64,000 nt of DNA, from positions 25,347,446 to 25,411,445 of the forward strand of contig JAYGXS010000005.1 of NCBI GenBank assembly GCA_036362985.1. The letters are read 5' to 3'. The DNA comes from Ligula intestinalis. Taxonomy: Eukaryota; Platyhelminthes; Cestoda; Diphyllobothriidea; Diphyllobothriidae. The notes beneath the pieces are model-generated. The model was not told the DNA's origin, made no database searches, and worked only from the letters and a program-made list of their open reading frames with translations. Of the stretch, positions 42,691-55,500 are shown one piece after another (position 1 is the first letter of the stretch; each line of letters starts with the position of its first letter). Both the position numbers and the translations under genes were made by a program.

Positions 42691-43324
42691 ATTTATTTAA
42701 ACCAACCAACACGCCCCGGCATTTGTAAAGATTGAGAGTTTTAAAAACGCATCCTCCGAAGTCAGTCATCACACTGTAGCCTGCTGGTTGAGAACTGCAC
42801 ACTCCTTTGACATCGATTTTTATAAAAATTGGTAATAAATAACTGCTTGATTCCCATTCTTCGAGCTAACTTTTCAAAAGATGTGCTAACCCTACCATAC
42901 ATTGTGGGGAGTACGCTAAATGAAATCGTTTTTACATACATTTTCAGAGGAAACCACATCGCCTTCCCAAGTGGTATTTGAAGCAAGTGAGTACTATGGA
43001 GTATTATAATTTTATCCTTTGATGGACGATTGATTCACACCTATGAGTATTTCTGGAATTTACCGTGTTCCAGTTTCTTTGGTGCTGTCCCCAGATTATG
43101 CAAATTGATCCAAATCAATCACAGAGCCCTGTGCGTCATTTCTGCAAGAACCCGTACGTTTAAATTCACGCACCTCCGAAGCTATGCGTAGCATACACTG
43201 AGTCTGGTAACCTCAAGAACATGTGTCAATACAGTTGGCAATAAATTTTGTCTAGAAGGGCAGGTGGGGAGGGGGGGGTTGGTAGATTTGAATAATTGAT
43301 TTCACTCACTTGTAAAAAACTCGG

Positions 43325-43450
43325 CAGCCTCGGTGCGATTCAAACCACCTACGCCAACTACGGGGGAGACTTTAGTGCACAGCCAACGCTCTAGCCAACT
43401 GACCTACGAGGCCCTCACCAGGGGCAATGAGTTTAATCACACTTGCCTCA
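43325..43450 (-). repeat. tRNA-like SINE (family 2)
   Basis: Reverse strand GAGGGCCTCGTAGGTCAGTT, GGCTAGAGCGTTGGCTG and GTTTGAATCGCACCGAGGCT. The lead GTGTGATTAAACTCATTGCC is on the far side. Confidence 0.6.
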
Positions 43451-43689
43451 ATTTCGCCAGTGGGACAACGCGTACTGTTTGAAACTTCAAACTTACCCTG
43501 CAGTCCACCTCGAAAACCCCCGGTTTCGGCTGCATTTGTGTCATGGAATAAGTAGGAAAGAAATTATTATAACCGAGTGTGTTCCTGTGTCAACACTGGT
43601 TATGTCCCATAGTAACGTGTTAGGAAGAGGAGGCAGAACAGGATAGCAGATAGACCTTTGCTGTTGCTAGTTCTACTTCTTCTTCTTTC

Positions 43690-44080
43690 GTTGGTACCTC
43701 GTCTCAGCCAACAGCACGCCTTGTTACTAGCAGCAGAATTTTGGGTCGTCGGCAGCGTCTCTAGCAACAGAGTCGCCGCCTTCAGCGGTGGCAGGATATT
43801 TAAGAGCCAGTAGTCATTGCTCCCCATTGGCTCTCTAGGAGTGGCCGTGCGCGCGATTGCTTACGCGTGCACGTGCATCTGTCCCCAACGTGACCTCACG
43901 TTAGCAGCAACCCGGCCCCGGGGCAGTCTCGCTTGCGCGTGCCTCCTTTATCCTAGCTTATGTCCACCTTTTGATGGTCGCTTGCAAATGCATGAACCGG
44001 TCGTCAGTAAGGTCCGTTTGTTCTGGTACCGTCAGGATTGCCCGAGAAATAACTCACGTCCGGGCTGTCCCAACAGAAAT
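43690..44080 (+). repeat. Dispersed GC-rich repeat, copy 1 (also 57.09 kb)
   Basis: Direct copy of 57,090-57,430: CGCCTTCAGCGGTGGCAG, TTTAAGAGCCAGTAGTCAT, GCAACCCGGCCCCGGGGC, TGCATGAACCGGTCGTCAGT and GTCAGGATTGCCCGAGAAAT. A TATTTAAGAG string in each could be a promoter, so an LTR is possible. Unassigned ORFs of about 100 codons overlap it. Confidence 0.6.
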
Positions 44081-44599
44081 TGGCTTCTTACTCTTCCGTT
44101 CTGCAGCTCGATGCATTAACGCGCTTTCAGGACGTCTTCCACTAAAGTGCCAGGACTCGCGGCTGCCGACTGTCGGTCCTGCGCCCGACATGTTGCTCCG
44201 TTCTGAGCAGATGTTAACCTTGTGCGCGGCGCTTGGTAGGCGGGATGAAGGTCTATGGCTATGTTAAGTGTGCCAGTCGATGGAAGCGAGAGTGCTTTTG
44301 AAACGTCAGCATAAATACAAGTTGGTCTCAGAAATTGCCCCGTCTTCTTCTTCCTCTTCTGGGGACGATGAAAGCAACATTATAACTGAACCTCGTATAT
44401 TTTCGCATACTAAAAATAACTATTTGCCTCTTCTCCCTTAGCCTCTAGGGCTGTTCCGTTGGCAGTATTGGTGTGCATTACTATTTGATCAGGCAGCTGA
44501 CAACGCAGAGACCAGGAGGCTGTAAGAGGCTGGGAGCCTTCGACCCAGACTAGTACATTAAAATCTGCCCAAGCAAACTTAACACATTCATCTGACCAA

Positions 44600-44860
44600 C
44601 TTGTGAACAACTCGGCTGCCTCGGTTAGATTGGAGGCAAGGAGGAAGGCTTTAGGGCGCAGCCAATGCTTTAGCCAACTGAGCTACGAGGTCCCCACCGG
44701 GAGCCGTGAGTGTTATCACAAATAGGCCAGTCTACTGCAATACACGGTGAATTCATCAATTCTGATACACAGTAAGCTGACTGTCGAAGCAGGATTACTT
44801 AAACAATCAACCTAGAATGCAGCAGATGACTACCAGGCTGGGACAGTCGACGTTTTCACA
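44600..44860 (-). repeat. tRNA-like SINE (family 2)
   Basis: Reverse strand GACCTCGTAGCTCAGTTGGC with TAAAGCATTGGCTGCG. Lead side contains CTGGTAGTCATCTGCTGC and CAGTCAGCTTACTGTGT. Confidence 0.6.
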
Positions 44861-45824
44861 ATTGGGTGAAATGACTACTTCAAATCAGCCGAAGCCCCCC
44901 GATTAAAGTCTGGAAAAAAAATCTTCACTTACGGCAAGTGGGTCCCCCAACGTGGTTGCAAAGCGCACTAGACTGCCAAAAGTAAGACAGCACACTGAAT
45001 TACATAGACAAGTGTCGGCTTCGACGTACAAGGTAGAAGAGATGACTCGACTTATTTGAAAGTTAGATGTCTGATGGATGGAGAGAGAAGAAATATGTTC
45101 GAGGTGAAAAGTGTTATCCAAACAGCAGAACTTAGCAGTTCCCCTTCACTAAAGATCGATGTGGAGGAGGACGAGGAAGAAGAAGAGTCACGGCAGGAGG
45201 GCGGGTAGTGTTTGTTGCCCCGACGCTTGGATGGGCGGCCCAGGACAGCAGTCTACGGAAGCGGTAACAGTGGTGGTGGACCGCCCGGTAAGCGGGGTTG
45301 TTTCCAGGGCTTGCGAGAGGATGAAGAGGGCCTTGAAGGCTGCGCGCAGATATGAGAAAGGAGGGGGGAACATTGGTAGATTAAAGCTGTGAAACCTGCG
45401 CATTCAAGACCTCTCAGCAAGTGTAAAACGGAGCCGCTGAGGCAGCAACACCTCGCGGTTCTTTCTTCTGCGTCTTCGTCTTCAAGGAACTTTTTAGGGA
45501 GTAGACCTAGGTGGCGTGCTGCACGCAGAAATCAACGTGGAAGCATCGAGAAAGGAAAAATGGATGCGGGTCACGCGGTGTGAAAGAAGAAGAAAAAGAA
45601 CTGGCAAACGTGGACCACGACATGGCTGTGTGTAATTTTCGTTCCGCCAAGACGAGTTTAAGGTTCTTTAGGCCTTCCAAACAAATGCACAATACGGCAA
45701 TTGCAGCAATTACGGACCAAAAGTCATAGCAGAGGGAACTAGCGCACTAATCTGGTGATACTACATGTGCGACCGGTGAAACATGCTCTTAGAAAGACAA
45801 GTTAAACAAGAAGGAGTAACTTGG

Positions 45825-45990
45825 AAGCCGCCGCCGGCAGCCGTGAATGTAATCCCACGGTGGGTCGAGTTACCCGCCCAGCCTACTGCAATATATGGGA
45901 TCCACCAAATTTGATGCAGCAAGCTGACTGCTCGAGCAGAAGATCCTAAGCAATCGTTCGAGGATCCACCAGGTGATCACCAGGTACAAC
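45825..45990 (-). repeat. SINE (family 2) lead portion
   Basis: Reverse strand: ACCTGGTGATCACCTGGTGG, ATCCTCGAACGATTGCTTAG, GAGCAGTCAGCTTGCTGCAT, TGCAGTAGGCTGGGCGGGTA. The tRNA-like part is nearly gone. Confidence 0.5.
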
Positions 45991-46044
45991 TAATTTATGA
46001 TATTGTTTTTGTAACCTTGACCAAATCGAATGAACTTATTGCGA

Positions 46045-46200
46045 AAAACTTTGTGGAGCTCGGACCCATGTATCTGGGACAGGGATCTGACCAACTACAA
46101 GCTACGAGATCTCGGCAGAGAACCCTAATCACAATTGAGTCAACGTTCCCGCCTAGCCCACTGTGACATATGAAATCCTCCAAGGCAGCATACAGTTACT
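46045..46200 (-). repeat. SINE (family 2), degraded
   Basis: Reverse strand: CGAGATCTCGTAGCTTGTAG and CACAGTGGGCTAGGCGGGAA, the head and lead of family 2. Confidence 0.45.
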
Positions 46201-46284
46201 TGACTCTTTCCAAGAAATGCATTATTATTCACCAGCTGAACATAAAACTCGTTCTTCTAGAGGTGATATTCATCTGAATCTGCT

Positions 46285-46390
46285 GTTGGAATACCGTAGC
46301 TCAGGGGGTTAGAGCATTAGCTGCACGCTTGTTTTATCCTTTTGGTTGTAGGCTCGTAATACGCCAGTTTTCCGTACATACGTATTTAGT
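46285..46390 (+). repeat. tRNA-like SINE head (family 2), degraded
   Basis: CCGTAGCTCAGGGGGTTAGA, GCATTAGCTGCACG and TTGTAGGCTCGTAATACGCC. The T-arm no longer pairs well. Confidence 0.45.
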
Positions 46391-46499
46391 TGGATTGTTA
46401 AAACTTGCCAAGCAACAATAATTAGACTGATTTGTTGACAATCTCTCTGATCAGGGTAAGGAGGGATTGGTAGTCGAGCTAAGTGATAAACTGCTGACT

Positions 46500-47120
46500 G
46501 TTGGATTAGCAGCCTTTGGCCATGGTAACTGCGCCGCTGCGATTAAGTAATTTTGAGTGCACGGGACCGGTCGGTGTAGCCTGAGGGCGGCCGCTTCTAT
46601 CGTAGGCAACAGATGCTGTCCAAGGAGTTTTGAATAACTTCAAAGCACCTTGTAGATTACTCGGAAGGTCTCTTTGGTATCCATGCGATGTTCAACCAGG
46701 TGCATTAGCATGGAAATGTTTATAACCTTTAGTTCGTTCCTTCCTCACCATGCTGGAATGTGTTCTCGTACCCTTTTGGACAAACACCGACTAGTGCGAC
46801 CAATATACTCTGCCCCACAGGATCAGGTTAATGAAAATATGCACATAGAAGTGGTCTGGGCTGGCAGTTTGTCCTTTATCTTTCCACTAAGGATGGGGGA
46901 AGTCGAGAAGAGTCCATGGGCTTTGGCTACTGGGAAGGTAGTCGCTACAGCCTGACTCCTTAGAAGTTCGCTTGGTGCGTCCCCTTGAAAGGGGACCCGG
47001 AGGAATATTCGCTTCTTCTCTGCTGTTAACACTGGGGGCTTTGGCGGCCTTCTAGTCATGTTCTTAGCGATGAATCGACTGGGATACCCTTTTTCTCGAA
47101 ACACGCCTTCGTCAATCTTA
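46500..47120 (-). pseudogene. PLE subfamily D GIY-YIG endonuclease with C-terminus
   Basis: Minus strand: FREKGYPSRFIAKNMTRRPP, VLTAEKKRIFLRVPFQGDAP, DKLPAQTTSMCIFSLT, a stop, SCGAEYIGRTSRCLSKRVRE and HIPAW, then in another frame HLVEHRMDTKETFRVIYKVL, LLPTIEAAALRLHRPVPCTQ and QLPWPKAANP. The endonuclease motif AEYIGRT is intact apart from the nonsense codon where SFTCSCG is expected (TGA at the Cys). Best-kept GIY-YIG core of subfamily D here. RT missing. Confidence 0.8.
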
Positions 47121-47650
47121 AAGTCCTACTCAATGCTACCAGTCGCGCAGATCCTTTTCGCACTGCGTCACACATCGCACTAAAGTACGTTTGAAGTTTA
47201 ACGGTACGAAACTAGAAAAATTGATGTATCGCCAGGTACACGTATGCTTACGATTTACTCTGCGTTGAATACTCCCATCAGCCCTTTTACTCAATAGTAC
47301 ATCAATCGTACACATATCATTTAATACTACTGATTTTTCCCCTGGATTTTCGATGCCCTTTAGATTAAAATATCGGTTATAGAAAACATGCTCACAAATA
47401 TTATTTCTTGTTCACTGCGATGGTAAATCCCGGCTTCAGCATTTATAAGTAGAGAAAAAATATATTTCACTTTCTAATCGTGAGATTTTTATTACCGTGA
47501 AGTATCTGTTCATAAAACTAAGTATCTGTCAAGTTATTAGTGCTGACTCTGAGATAACCAATATCGTCCACATTCACTGCAATATTTCCGTAGCCCTATA
47601 TGGCATATTCTTAGTAGCATAAAGATGCCTATGAGCTGTCTCACAGGAAA
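47121..47650. other. No recognisable gene
   Basis: AT-rich with no useful ORF. Confidence 0.5.
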
Positions 47651-47654
47651 GACG

Positions 47655-48262
47655 GGCGAGACAAAGAGCCCGTTGAACGATGGTTAGAACGTTAGACTTC
47701 TGATCAAAAGGTCACGGGTTCTAGCCTCGGGTGTTGCAACACCCGGGATTGGGTATGACTGGCTGGAGATATCGCAAAAGGTGTTAAGGCTAAGCCCGTT
47801 GAACCCTAACTACTGCGATCTTCCAAGCCCGGTTCCTAAGAAGAACATAGAAGCCAAGGTAGGCGGAGATTGTATTCTGTACAGAATCAATAGGAGAAGA
47901 GTTAACAGAAGGGTTGACTCGGCCTGGGGTGCAATTCGACCATAAGGAGCGAGGGAGAGAGAGAGAGAGTGGCGCAGCCTCGCGTCCACCGCGCACCGGG
48001 GCGAAAGGCCGAATGAATGGGCTAAGTGTGAAGTGTGTTTCTGCCAGCGCTGACAACTAATTCGGCGCATATCAGCAATCAGCGGTACGCAAAATCGATT
48101 AACTGATTTGACGAGGCGAGTCCAGTGTGAATCATTTATCAACGATGCGCCAAAAATCGATAGGCTGGCCACGTTGATAGAGCAGGCAGATGAGTGATCA
48201 TGGCAGCGCTGGCGGGGTAGGCTCCTACAGTGACAGCTAATGAGCCAGACGTTTCCCTTCCA
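47655..48262 (+). repeat. SINE (family 1) split by an LTR
   Basis: The head AGCCCGTTGAACGATGGTTA, B-box GGGTTCTAGCCTC and GGGTATGACTGGCTG lie at 47,667-47,769; the tail GCTAATGAGCCAGACGTTTC resumes at 48,237. The parts join in the order seen in the 28.3-kb copy. Confidence 0.6.
47775..48229 (-). repeat. Solo LTR (family 1) inserted in SINE
   Basis: Plus text ATCGCAAAAGGTGTTAAGGC to GGCTCCTACA, matching the 3.0 and 27.65 kb copies (GGTGTTAAGGCT, CTGCGATCTTCCA, CCCGGTTCCTAAG). Flanks GAGAT and GTGAC only partly agree, so the target duplication is decayed or the edge is a few bases off. A GA-repeat (47,950-47,970) sits inside. Confidence 0.55.
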
Positions 48263-48299
48263 GCTCCCGCTTGCCTTTGCCAGTAAAGTAATCTACCTT

Positions 48300-48640
48300 A
48301 GCTACTGAGCGGCTGGTTCAGGGGCTCAAGAATGAGCCCCAAGGCAGAGGGGGGGGGGAGGCGAATGAGGTCCGAGAGCTCGAGTGTCAATAACAATTCG
48401 TTACTTTGAATGCAAGAGTTGTTAGGTGCCAGCTAGCAGGCAGCTAGCATACAGGCAGCGAGCCGCCCTTACGGCAGGCTATCGATCAGCCTACACGGGC
48501 GAACGCATAATGGCCGTCAATCAATCAATAAATTAAATATTAAGTTACATCCAGCCCTTGAGTCACAAGCCAATCGTTTCGTTTCCCACGCTAGGACAGA
48601 AGCTGATTGGCCCAATGGACATAGTTTACACCCGCTTGTT
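48300..48640. repeat. Candidate LTR family 2, copy 2
   Basis: Inverted relative to 33.25-33.6 kb; shared AGCTGATTGGCCCAATGGAC and GGCTATCGATCAGCC-like strings. Confidence 0.35.
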
Positions 48641-48649
48641 GCTCTCAGT

Positions 48650-49770
48650 ATGTTTTACTAATTGCACTCAAAAATCTCTGCTTTTGCTCTGTTCTTGTCG
48701 TGTTCTTCCTTGGGGGCTCACACCGCACGAACTCAGGAGGTGACATCTCAGCCGTGGCTATCGTTACAGCAAGAGTAATAGCCGATCGGGTCCACGATTA
48801 GCTGGGGATTGAAGAGTTTTTTTCTTCAATAAACGTAACCTACCTTTTTACCAAGTTAACACTCTAAAGACGAAACATTGTTAAGTAAAAATATCCGGAC
48901 AGGTAGGAAGATCGATAGTCACATTTGAGATGAGGCACGTGTAACGCAGGTGTCTACAGTCACTTGAAACGAATCATCACCTAATTTTTCTTTCTGCGTC
49001 ACCACGTTGCGAAGCACACAGTGCACCCGCGCAGAATTGACGGTCGAGCTTTTATTGCATTTATTTTATGCCATCCTCTCTATGAAGCCCTTTCTGTGTA
49101 CATAAATTAAAAAACGCAAAAGCGTAGGCTGTGTAGGTACCCTAGGCTAATTATTTCTGACTCTGTGCTTTTGTGTATGTCAGTTGATTTGTACGGAGCC
49201 TTCGCCGTGTGAAGTAGTGTCCTTACATTTGCATAACAAGTAGGTCATTTTTGCCAAGAGAACTCTTTGCACGCAAGGGTAGTCCATTAGGACATGGTGG
49301 TACTTTTCGGAACAATGACATTAGTGGGCATGTAGGTTCGGCGGCACCTATTCTGATGGGTGACAAGGTGGAATGAGAGATTAATTACCGGGAGTGAAGC
49401 ATGCCAGTGTCGACTGGATTGGGTTTGTGGCGGTCAGCCCAAAGGAGAAACCCAAACTGTTCTAGTGTCTGAGTAGTAGATGTGTTCTGAATACTACAAT
49501 CATCAGGCCAAAATCCCAATTTTTAGTTAAAACGCTAAAGGCACCTTTGGGAAGGATTTATTGCATACAGAACTCCCCAGTTGCTGTCTGTCTCAGATAG
49601 CAGTGACCACTGGCGAAGCCAGGCCTGTGAGCGTGCGTTTTGTGAGGGTTGTAGTGATGGCAGTTGCTTTTACATGCTTGTAGAGCAGGTTAAAGTGGAG
49701 GGTGATTGGTGTGCTGTATTCTCCGAGGGAGGGAGGGGTCGAGTATTGAGGCCCCCCTTCTGCGTGGGCG
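48650..49770. other. No recognisable gene
   Basis: Short ORFs only. GTGGTACTTTTCGG near 49,290 recurs near 51,174, hinting at a diverged repeat. Confidence 0.4.
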
Positions 49771-49774
49771 TGGC

Positions 49775-49930
49775 CTGGCGTGGCGCTTGAGAAACCGCGG
49801 TTAGTTGGGCAGGCACGGGTGTCTGTGGGAGTGGAACTCGGTCCAGCGAGTTCGAAGCAGCCACCTGCGAAGACACATGACCTTGCAGGCAGTTCACACT
49901 GAACAAAGAAGCTGGACAGCACTGATGGCC
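49775..49930 (+). repeat. Dispersed repeat, copy 2 (also 4.64 kb)
   Basis: Counterpart of 4,640-4,795: TTAGTTGGGCAGGCACGGGT and GACACATGACCTTGCAGGCA. ORFs on both strands here are incidental. Confidence 0.35.
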
Positions 49931-50229
49931 GTTCGCCATACTGTCACCATAGGGAGGACCAAAATGTCTTCCGAAGCGGAGAAGGCATAACGCAACCAGG
50001 TGCACAACGTTCTGTACAGAGCCCTAGGGTGCGCTGATGCGTATACGGGTGAAGCCGAACTCAAACGTGAACGCAGAATGTGGTCACGAAAAAACACCTT
50101 AACTGGCGCAAAAATGTTCATGCCTGCCTGCTTGACTAAATGTGCTGATACGTTCTTGCAGCGTTCGTCCGAGAGATGATGGATTTGGTTTTGCTGAGCT
50201 TTACTGCAAGTCAAAGGAGATGGGTTGGG

Positions 50230-50375
50230 GTCCATCGGGGGCCCGTACTGGGCTCTGTGACCAAAGGTGTCAGATTCGAATCCCAGCTTAACCGAAATCT
50301 GAGTTTGGGTTAAATTGGCTGATGGCGGCTAATAAGTCTGAAATGGTCGTTTCAGCCTCTGATGACCTTGTCAGC
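50230..50375 (+). repeat. SINE (family 1), head degraded
   Basis: CCCGTACTGGGCTC, then AGATTCGAATCCCAGC, then GGCTGATGGCGGCTAATAAG and TCTGAAATGGTCGTTTCAG. Confidence 0.55.
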
Positions 50376-50654
50376 GAGTGGTGGTGTCAACCCCAGTGGT
50401 AAAACTTCTGCACAATATCGGTTTGCGCCGACAGCATGCAAATAAACCGAAGCAGTTCTGCATAAATCTACTCCTAAACTTTGTTGTTCCTCCTCGTTTA
50501 TCACAGTTTGACCAACTTTGTCCAGGTACATGGTTGCCTGTTCATGACTCTTGCCACCTACTTGAGACTGGTTTGTTTCAGGAAGTCAATGGATTAGTGT
50601 GAGCTCAGTCCAGGAAATATATATTTTAGGCAATAAAACCCTATGTTGAAAGAC

Positions 50655-50830
50655 AAAGGAGACCTGAAATGGCCATTTCCGGCTTAGTAGCCGTCATCAG
50701 ACAGCCTTACCCAATCCCAAGTGTTTCAACACCTGATGCTCGAACCCAATAACTGTTTTTTAATTCGAACACCCTAAGCGATTCAACGCGGGCTTGTTGT
50801 CCTGTTGGTTTCAACCGGCAATATGAACAG
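50655..50830 (-). repeat. SINE (family 1)
   Basis: Reverse strand: TGAAACCAACAGGACAACAA, GCCCGCGTTGAATCGCTTAG, GTTCGAGCATC, GTCTGATGACGGCTACTAAG and GGCCATTTCAGGTCTCC. Confidence 0.55.
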
Positions 50831-51129
50831 AATATGATTGAAGAATAGTTAGTAGGAGATTTGACTGGCGGAGTAGTGCATTCGTTCCCTGGTCAGTCGG
50901 GCCTGGAGTGCCTAGCAACAGTAATCCGAGTGGCCGCCGCAAGCTGCTTTTGTCTCAGTCAGCCTTGATGGTAATGTGTCAGAGCACGAATTTGCATGTT
51001 ATTGGGTCGCGTCGGACATTAAGCGAGAGGTGAACAGGGCAGTCATCGCGACTGCAGCCTTGGCGTGATAAGTCAATGATCCCGAGCTCCCACAGTGGGC
51101 GCTCGTGGCCAATACAAAGTAAAACATGG

Positions 51130-51430
51130 GAATGAGCTACTATCACACGCATGCGGTGCTCTTGTGGTACTTTTCGGCACCGTGATGTTCGCTTACTGAC
51201 TTAATCGTCTTCTCTACATGTTATAATTATATCACGGTAGACTTATTTTCCTTTTTTAATTGTATTTAGAAATGTTGTTGGTTTACCTATGTATCTTTTC
51301 CTATTCCATATTATTGTTTATCGTATTTCGGATAAACCGAATATCAAAATGTGGGCTTTTTGAAATGCCTGAAAAAAATGGTGTTTAGGAGGTCGTCTAC
51401 CTCAATTTGCCCGGATTCAAAATTGGTAGG
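51130..51430. repeat. Dispersed repeat R fragments
   Basis: CACACGCATGCGGTGCTCTT (51,156) parallels 59,860; GGTGTTTAGGAGGTCGTCTA (51,380) parallels 31.40 kb and, inverted, 59.99 kb. Confidence 0.4.
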
Positions 51431-52074
51431 ATATTAGCAGGATCAAATGCTAGCAATATCTGAAGGCTGTCCTGAGGTGTCGAGCCTAGCCAAGTATCTT
51501 TGTTTGTTAGCTCTGACCGCATACAGGCGATGACTGACCACACACAAAGACCTCAGACCGGACACGCACGCACGTATGCTAGGAGCTTACGCACGTGGCA
51601 ACTGGTCGCAGTTATTCCAATGTGGCCAATCAGGCAACAGGAGAACACGTGACCTTCAATCCCTTCTAAGCCGCTGTCATCCCTTACACGGGAGGGTTGC
51701 ATGACAAACTAGACTACGAGAACACGCTAGTCCCCGCCCAATGCCGGGCTTGCCACTGAGGCGGGACAAAGAGCACGCTGGAGATCATCCAGCGGCAATT
51801 ACCACCCGAGACAGCAGCTCCAGGTTTTGTACACAATCAATTCTCATCGGGGTGGATTCCAGAATTATTTCCTTCTTATTGTATTCCATCTTGGGGATTG
51901 CAAAGGGGCGTACTTCGACGGTGACACACGTCAGATGCCACCGTTACAACACTGGCGACAAAGAACCCGTGGTTCTAACCAAAATAACCGTTCTGAAGTT
52001 AGTGTAGTATAGACCGCCGTGCGGAGTGCCGTGCATGCCTTCAGTTTAAGCGGGCAACAAATCCCGCAAAAGTT

Positions 52075-52440
52075 CTGCAACGTGCAGCATGCGCGCGATA
52101 AGTAGTTCATCCCTACTACCACGGCAAAATTAGGTTAACCACGTGCTCCAACTGCTTACTTAGGTCGGATTCAAGCACCAGGTGATCCTAACTTTGTCGA
52201 GGTAACATCCAGCTCCCTGATTTACACATTTACCTACCTCAAGTTTTACTTCTAATAGTTTCCTAACTTGCTTACAGTATTGATTAGACTTCGTGGCCAT
52301 CTGGTATAATCTTGCTGTTTGCATCGATTTTTCTGTACGAATTCAATGTTTTTGTATTCTCCCATACGTTATTCATGTTATGCAGCGAGAAGCCACAAAT
52401 GAAGAGCACTCGCTAAATTTGCTGGTTCCATCAACTTCTA
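52075..52440 (-). repeat. Dispersed repeat, inverted copy of 59.56-59.89 kb
   Basis: Shared, in opposite orientation: TCTGTACGAATTCAATGTTT, GTATTCTCCCATACGTTATT, CATGTTATGCAGCGAGAAGC and AATGAAGAGCACTC. No ORF. It gives the likely empty-site context for the right edge of the 57.8-59.6 kb palindrome. Confidence 0.65.
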
Positions 52441-52510
52441 CTGTCTATGTAGTCTAAAAATTTGCACCAGCGAAAAGATGCTTCAGATGTTCATTACATG
52501 ATAACACGCT

Positions 52511-55500
52511 GCATATGTTGAGAAAGTCCCAAGGTCAGGTTGACATCAATGCCCCTTCTAAATAACAGCAAAGTCTACCTTTGGGAACTGAGCGTGCTGT
52601 TGCTATGTTTGCCACTCTTTCGTAAATTATGATTTCTTTGCCCTTTGCTTATAGTTTCCAACCAGTTGGAATTAACCCTTTGAAAATCTCTGTTAATACC
52701 TGAAGAGTCCAAGTCATACGGAAAATTTTCATTTTTTTCAAAAGAAGGACTAGGCCCCAGGTTTTACATAAGGGCGATACATTTCTAATGATCACAGTAG
52801 GAAGGAGTCATTGTGATTTGACCTCCAGTGTTGAGTAGGACCAAGTTACCCCGTAAGTTGGCAACTGTCAAAGTCACAACTGGTAGCGTTTCAGATCTAC
52901 AGTATGGCGTGTGCTGCAAGAAACATTCCGCAAATTAAAAAAGACCGGTAATCACTCGCAAAGCAACATTGAGTAGGGTTGCAATACTGTGCATCATGCA
53001 ATCCAATTTTAATTATTTTCAGCCACGCTGGAGTGCCGACCTTGAGATAAGCTTCTTTCTGACCGCTGCGAAAAGTTGATTCTGTAAAAATTGCCTTCTT
53101 AAATAGTATGCATTTGTATCATTGATTTTGCCTGCCTTTATAAATTCAAATATATTTTATGGAAAGCATGCACGAAAAGATCCTCTCTTGTAATTATCTG
53201 ATAGAAAATTACGTCTCTTTTAAAATTGTATTCTTAAAGGAAGGGTTTTCTTCGGATTTGAAAAAAATGCTTGTAAATTGCCGAATGATTTTGAAACCTA
53301 CCGACTGCTAGAACTGAATTCAAGTTTTAAAAACTGCATTCTGTGTTCATCCTGTTTAAGGAAAAGTACGTTCTTGCCTACGGTTTTAGGAAGTGGTTGC
53401 ATACCTCTCATAGACTTTTGCAATACACACGAATCATGCTGTATATATCAGGGGCAGCATCAATAAGTTGACGGATACGATGTATTATGCATGAACACCG
53501 CATAGTCGTAAAAAAATCAAAATTAGAAAAAAATTTAAAACCGAAGGATACCCTTCCTTTAGGAATAAAATTTTAAGAAGGCGTTATTCGCTATCAAATA
53601 AGTACAGTAGTCACTAAAGACCACGGAACTTTCATAAATTTGTGTAAGTTTGATCATTACTTGAATACCAGTGTGAATGCATTTAGGAAAACTTAGAAAT
53701 AATAATGAACAGCATTAGGCATATTAAGTACTTAAAACAATAATAGGAATTACTAAGTGTTTGCAAAGAAAAATAAAATTTTCTCGATAATCTCGGGGTT
53801 CTGGAGGCGTAAAAAAGAGCTATAAATTAAAACAATAAATTAAGGTATTGTGTTTAGTTGAAAACTTTAAGCAACCACTTTCAACATAAAGAAAGAAATT
53901 TTCTTCAGTCAAAATATTCCGTAAATTTAACCGTTACTGGCTAAGTATTTATTTGTTGAAATGTGGGCATCCCAAGTAATATAGTTTGAGGTTGAATATG
54001 TTCTTCGGGAAATACAATATAATTTCGTGAATCTTCGAGCTCATCATCAAACGTTGAGAAAAGTGAATGCAAAAACAACTTACAGTCAACATTTCAAATC
54101 GTAGGAAAAATCAATAATGCAGTGGCGTAGGCTTCTGCCGTATGTCTCCCTCTGTTCGGATTGGTTCTCGTCTCGCCCATTTCTGGTTGAGACATTTGTA
54201 CGAACAGTCCAACTCGACATGCCTGTTGATGCATGATGTGTCCTAGCGCATCGCTTCGAGGAATTCACGTCCTTCTTTGGAAGGACAGGTAGCGACAATA
54301 CGAGTTTTGTCCCATGTGAACTTATGCTCGGTTTCTAGGAAATGCATGGCGACTTCGGAATGGCGGTCTAGTCTGTTTACCGCCAATTGGTATTCATGAA
54401 TGCGCACAGAGGCGGGTCATCATTTTCCTTGTTTTCTCTGTCTTCATTGTTAAATTTATAAATTGCGCATCTGTTCGACGTTTACACCAAAACCTCGAAA
54501 ACAAGATATACATAAAGAGCTTTTACCGAAAGAAAGCATTTTCCGATATTTGTTTTAATGAACACGGCAAGTTTTCTGATATGAAGAAATGCCTCAAAGC
54601 AGCAAAACCACATTGTCGAGAGTAAATCATGTCCAAAGTGGAGTTGTGAAACTACTATTCCTAAGAGTTAAAAGAAAGCTTTCCATAAAAGGTTACCTCT
54701 TAGAAAGTGCTTTGATTAGATATTCAGCTGACGAACTTCTGCGTATATTAACATTTTCCAACGTAATGTCACAATGAAATTTGAGAATTTTGAAAATTTC
54801 TTTAAGTTTCCTGAAGATAAACGATTCAATTTGACTGGAGATGAAAGAACTTTCTTTTCTCTTTACAACGGATTATTTTTCGCCTAAGTGGATTAATTCC
54901 ACTTTATGATATAATCTTGCGACTTCAAAAAAACTGGCCATATACATTGCCATTTTTTGAAAAACTTATTATTCTTTTGTCCGTTGCGTTTCTAAATGAC
55001 GCAAAAGGCGAACGCAAAGTACACAAAAAACTATATTTCTGCACGACTTCGATTCGATAAGGCCTTCTTTGTCTTAAATTCGCGTTATCATATTGGACAT
55101 TTTGCGTTTGCGCAAGGACGTTTGTGCGTTATTTGTACATTAAAACGAACACTTCTCTGTGACTGCATTTTGTTCAAAAAAACTTCACAGGATAGCTAGG
55201 CATAATTTTTAAAGTACAAAACTCCAATGTTACAGCAAATAAATGTGATTCCTTTAACTTGGCTTTACTTGAATCTGAACAATTTTCGACAAATTTTTCC
55301 AGTTCTGGAAGGGATATTTTCGAAACCTATTTTACTTATTTTGGAGTTCCTTTATTGTATAATCAACATTAACATGCAGTTTGGTTCTCTCTTTCGTAAT
55401 AGCATAGGAAATTTCCTGCATATGAGACTACTCCCAGTTTCCCCAAAATTAATGGCCATTTCTCGTAATACACCTAACTTAAATGACGATTTAACTAACT

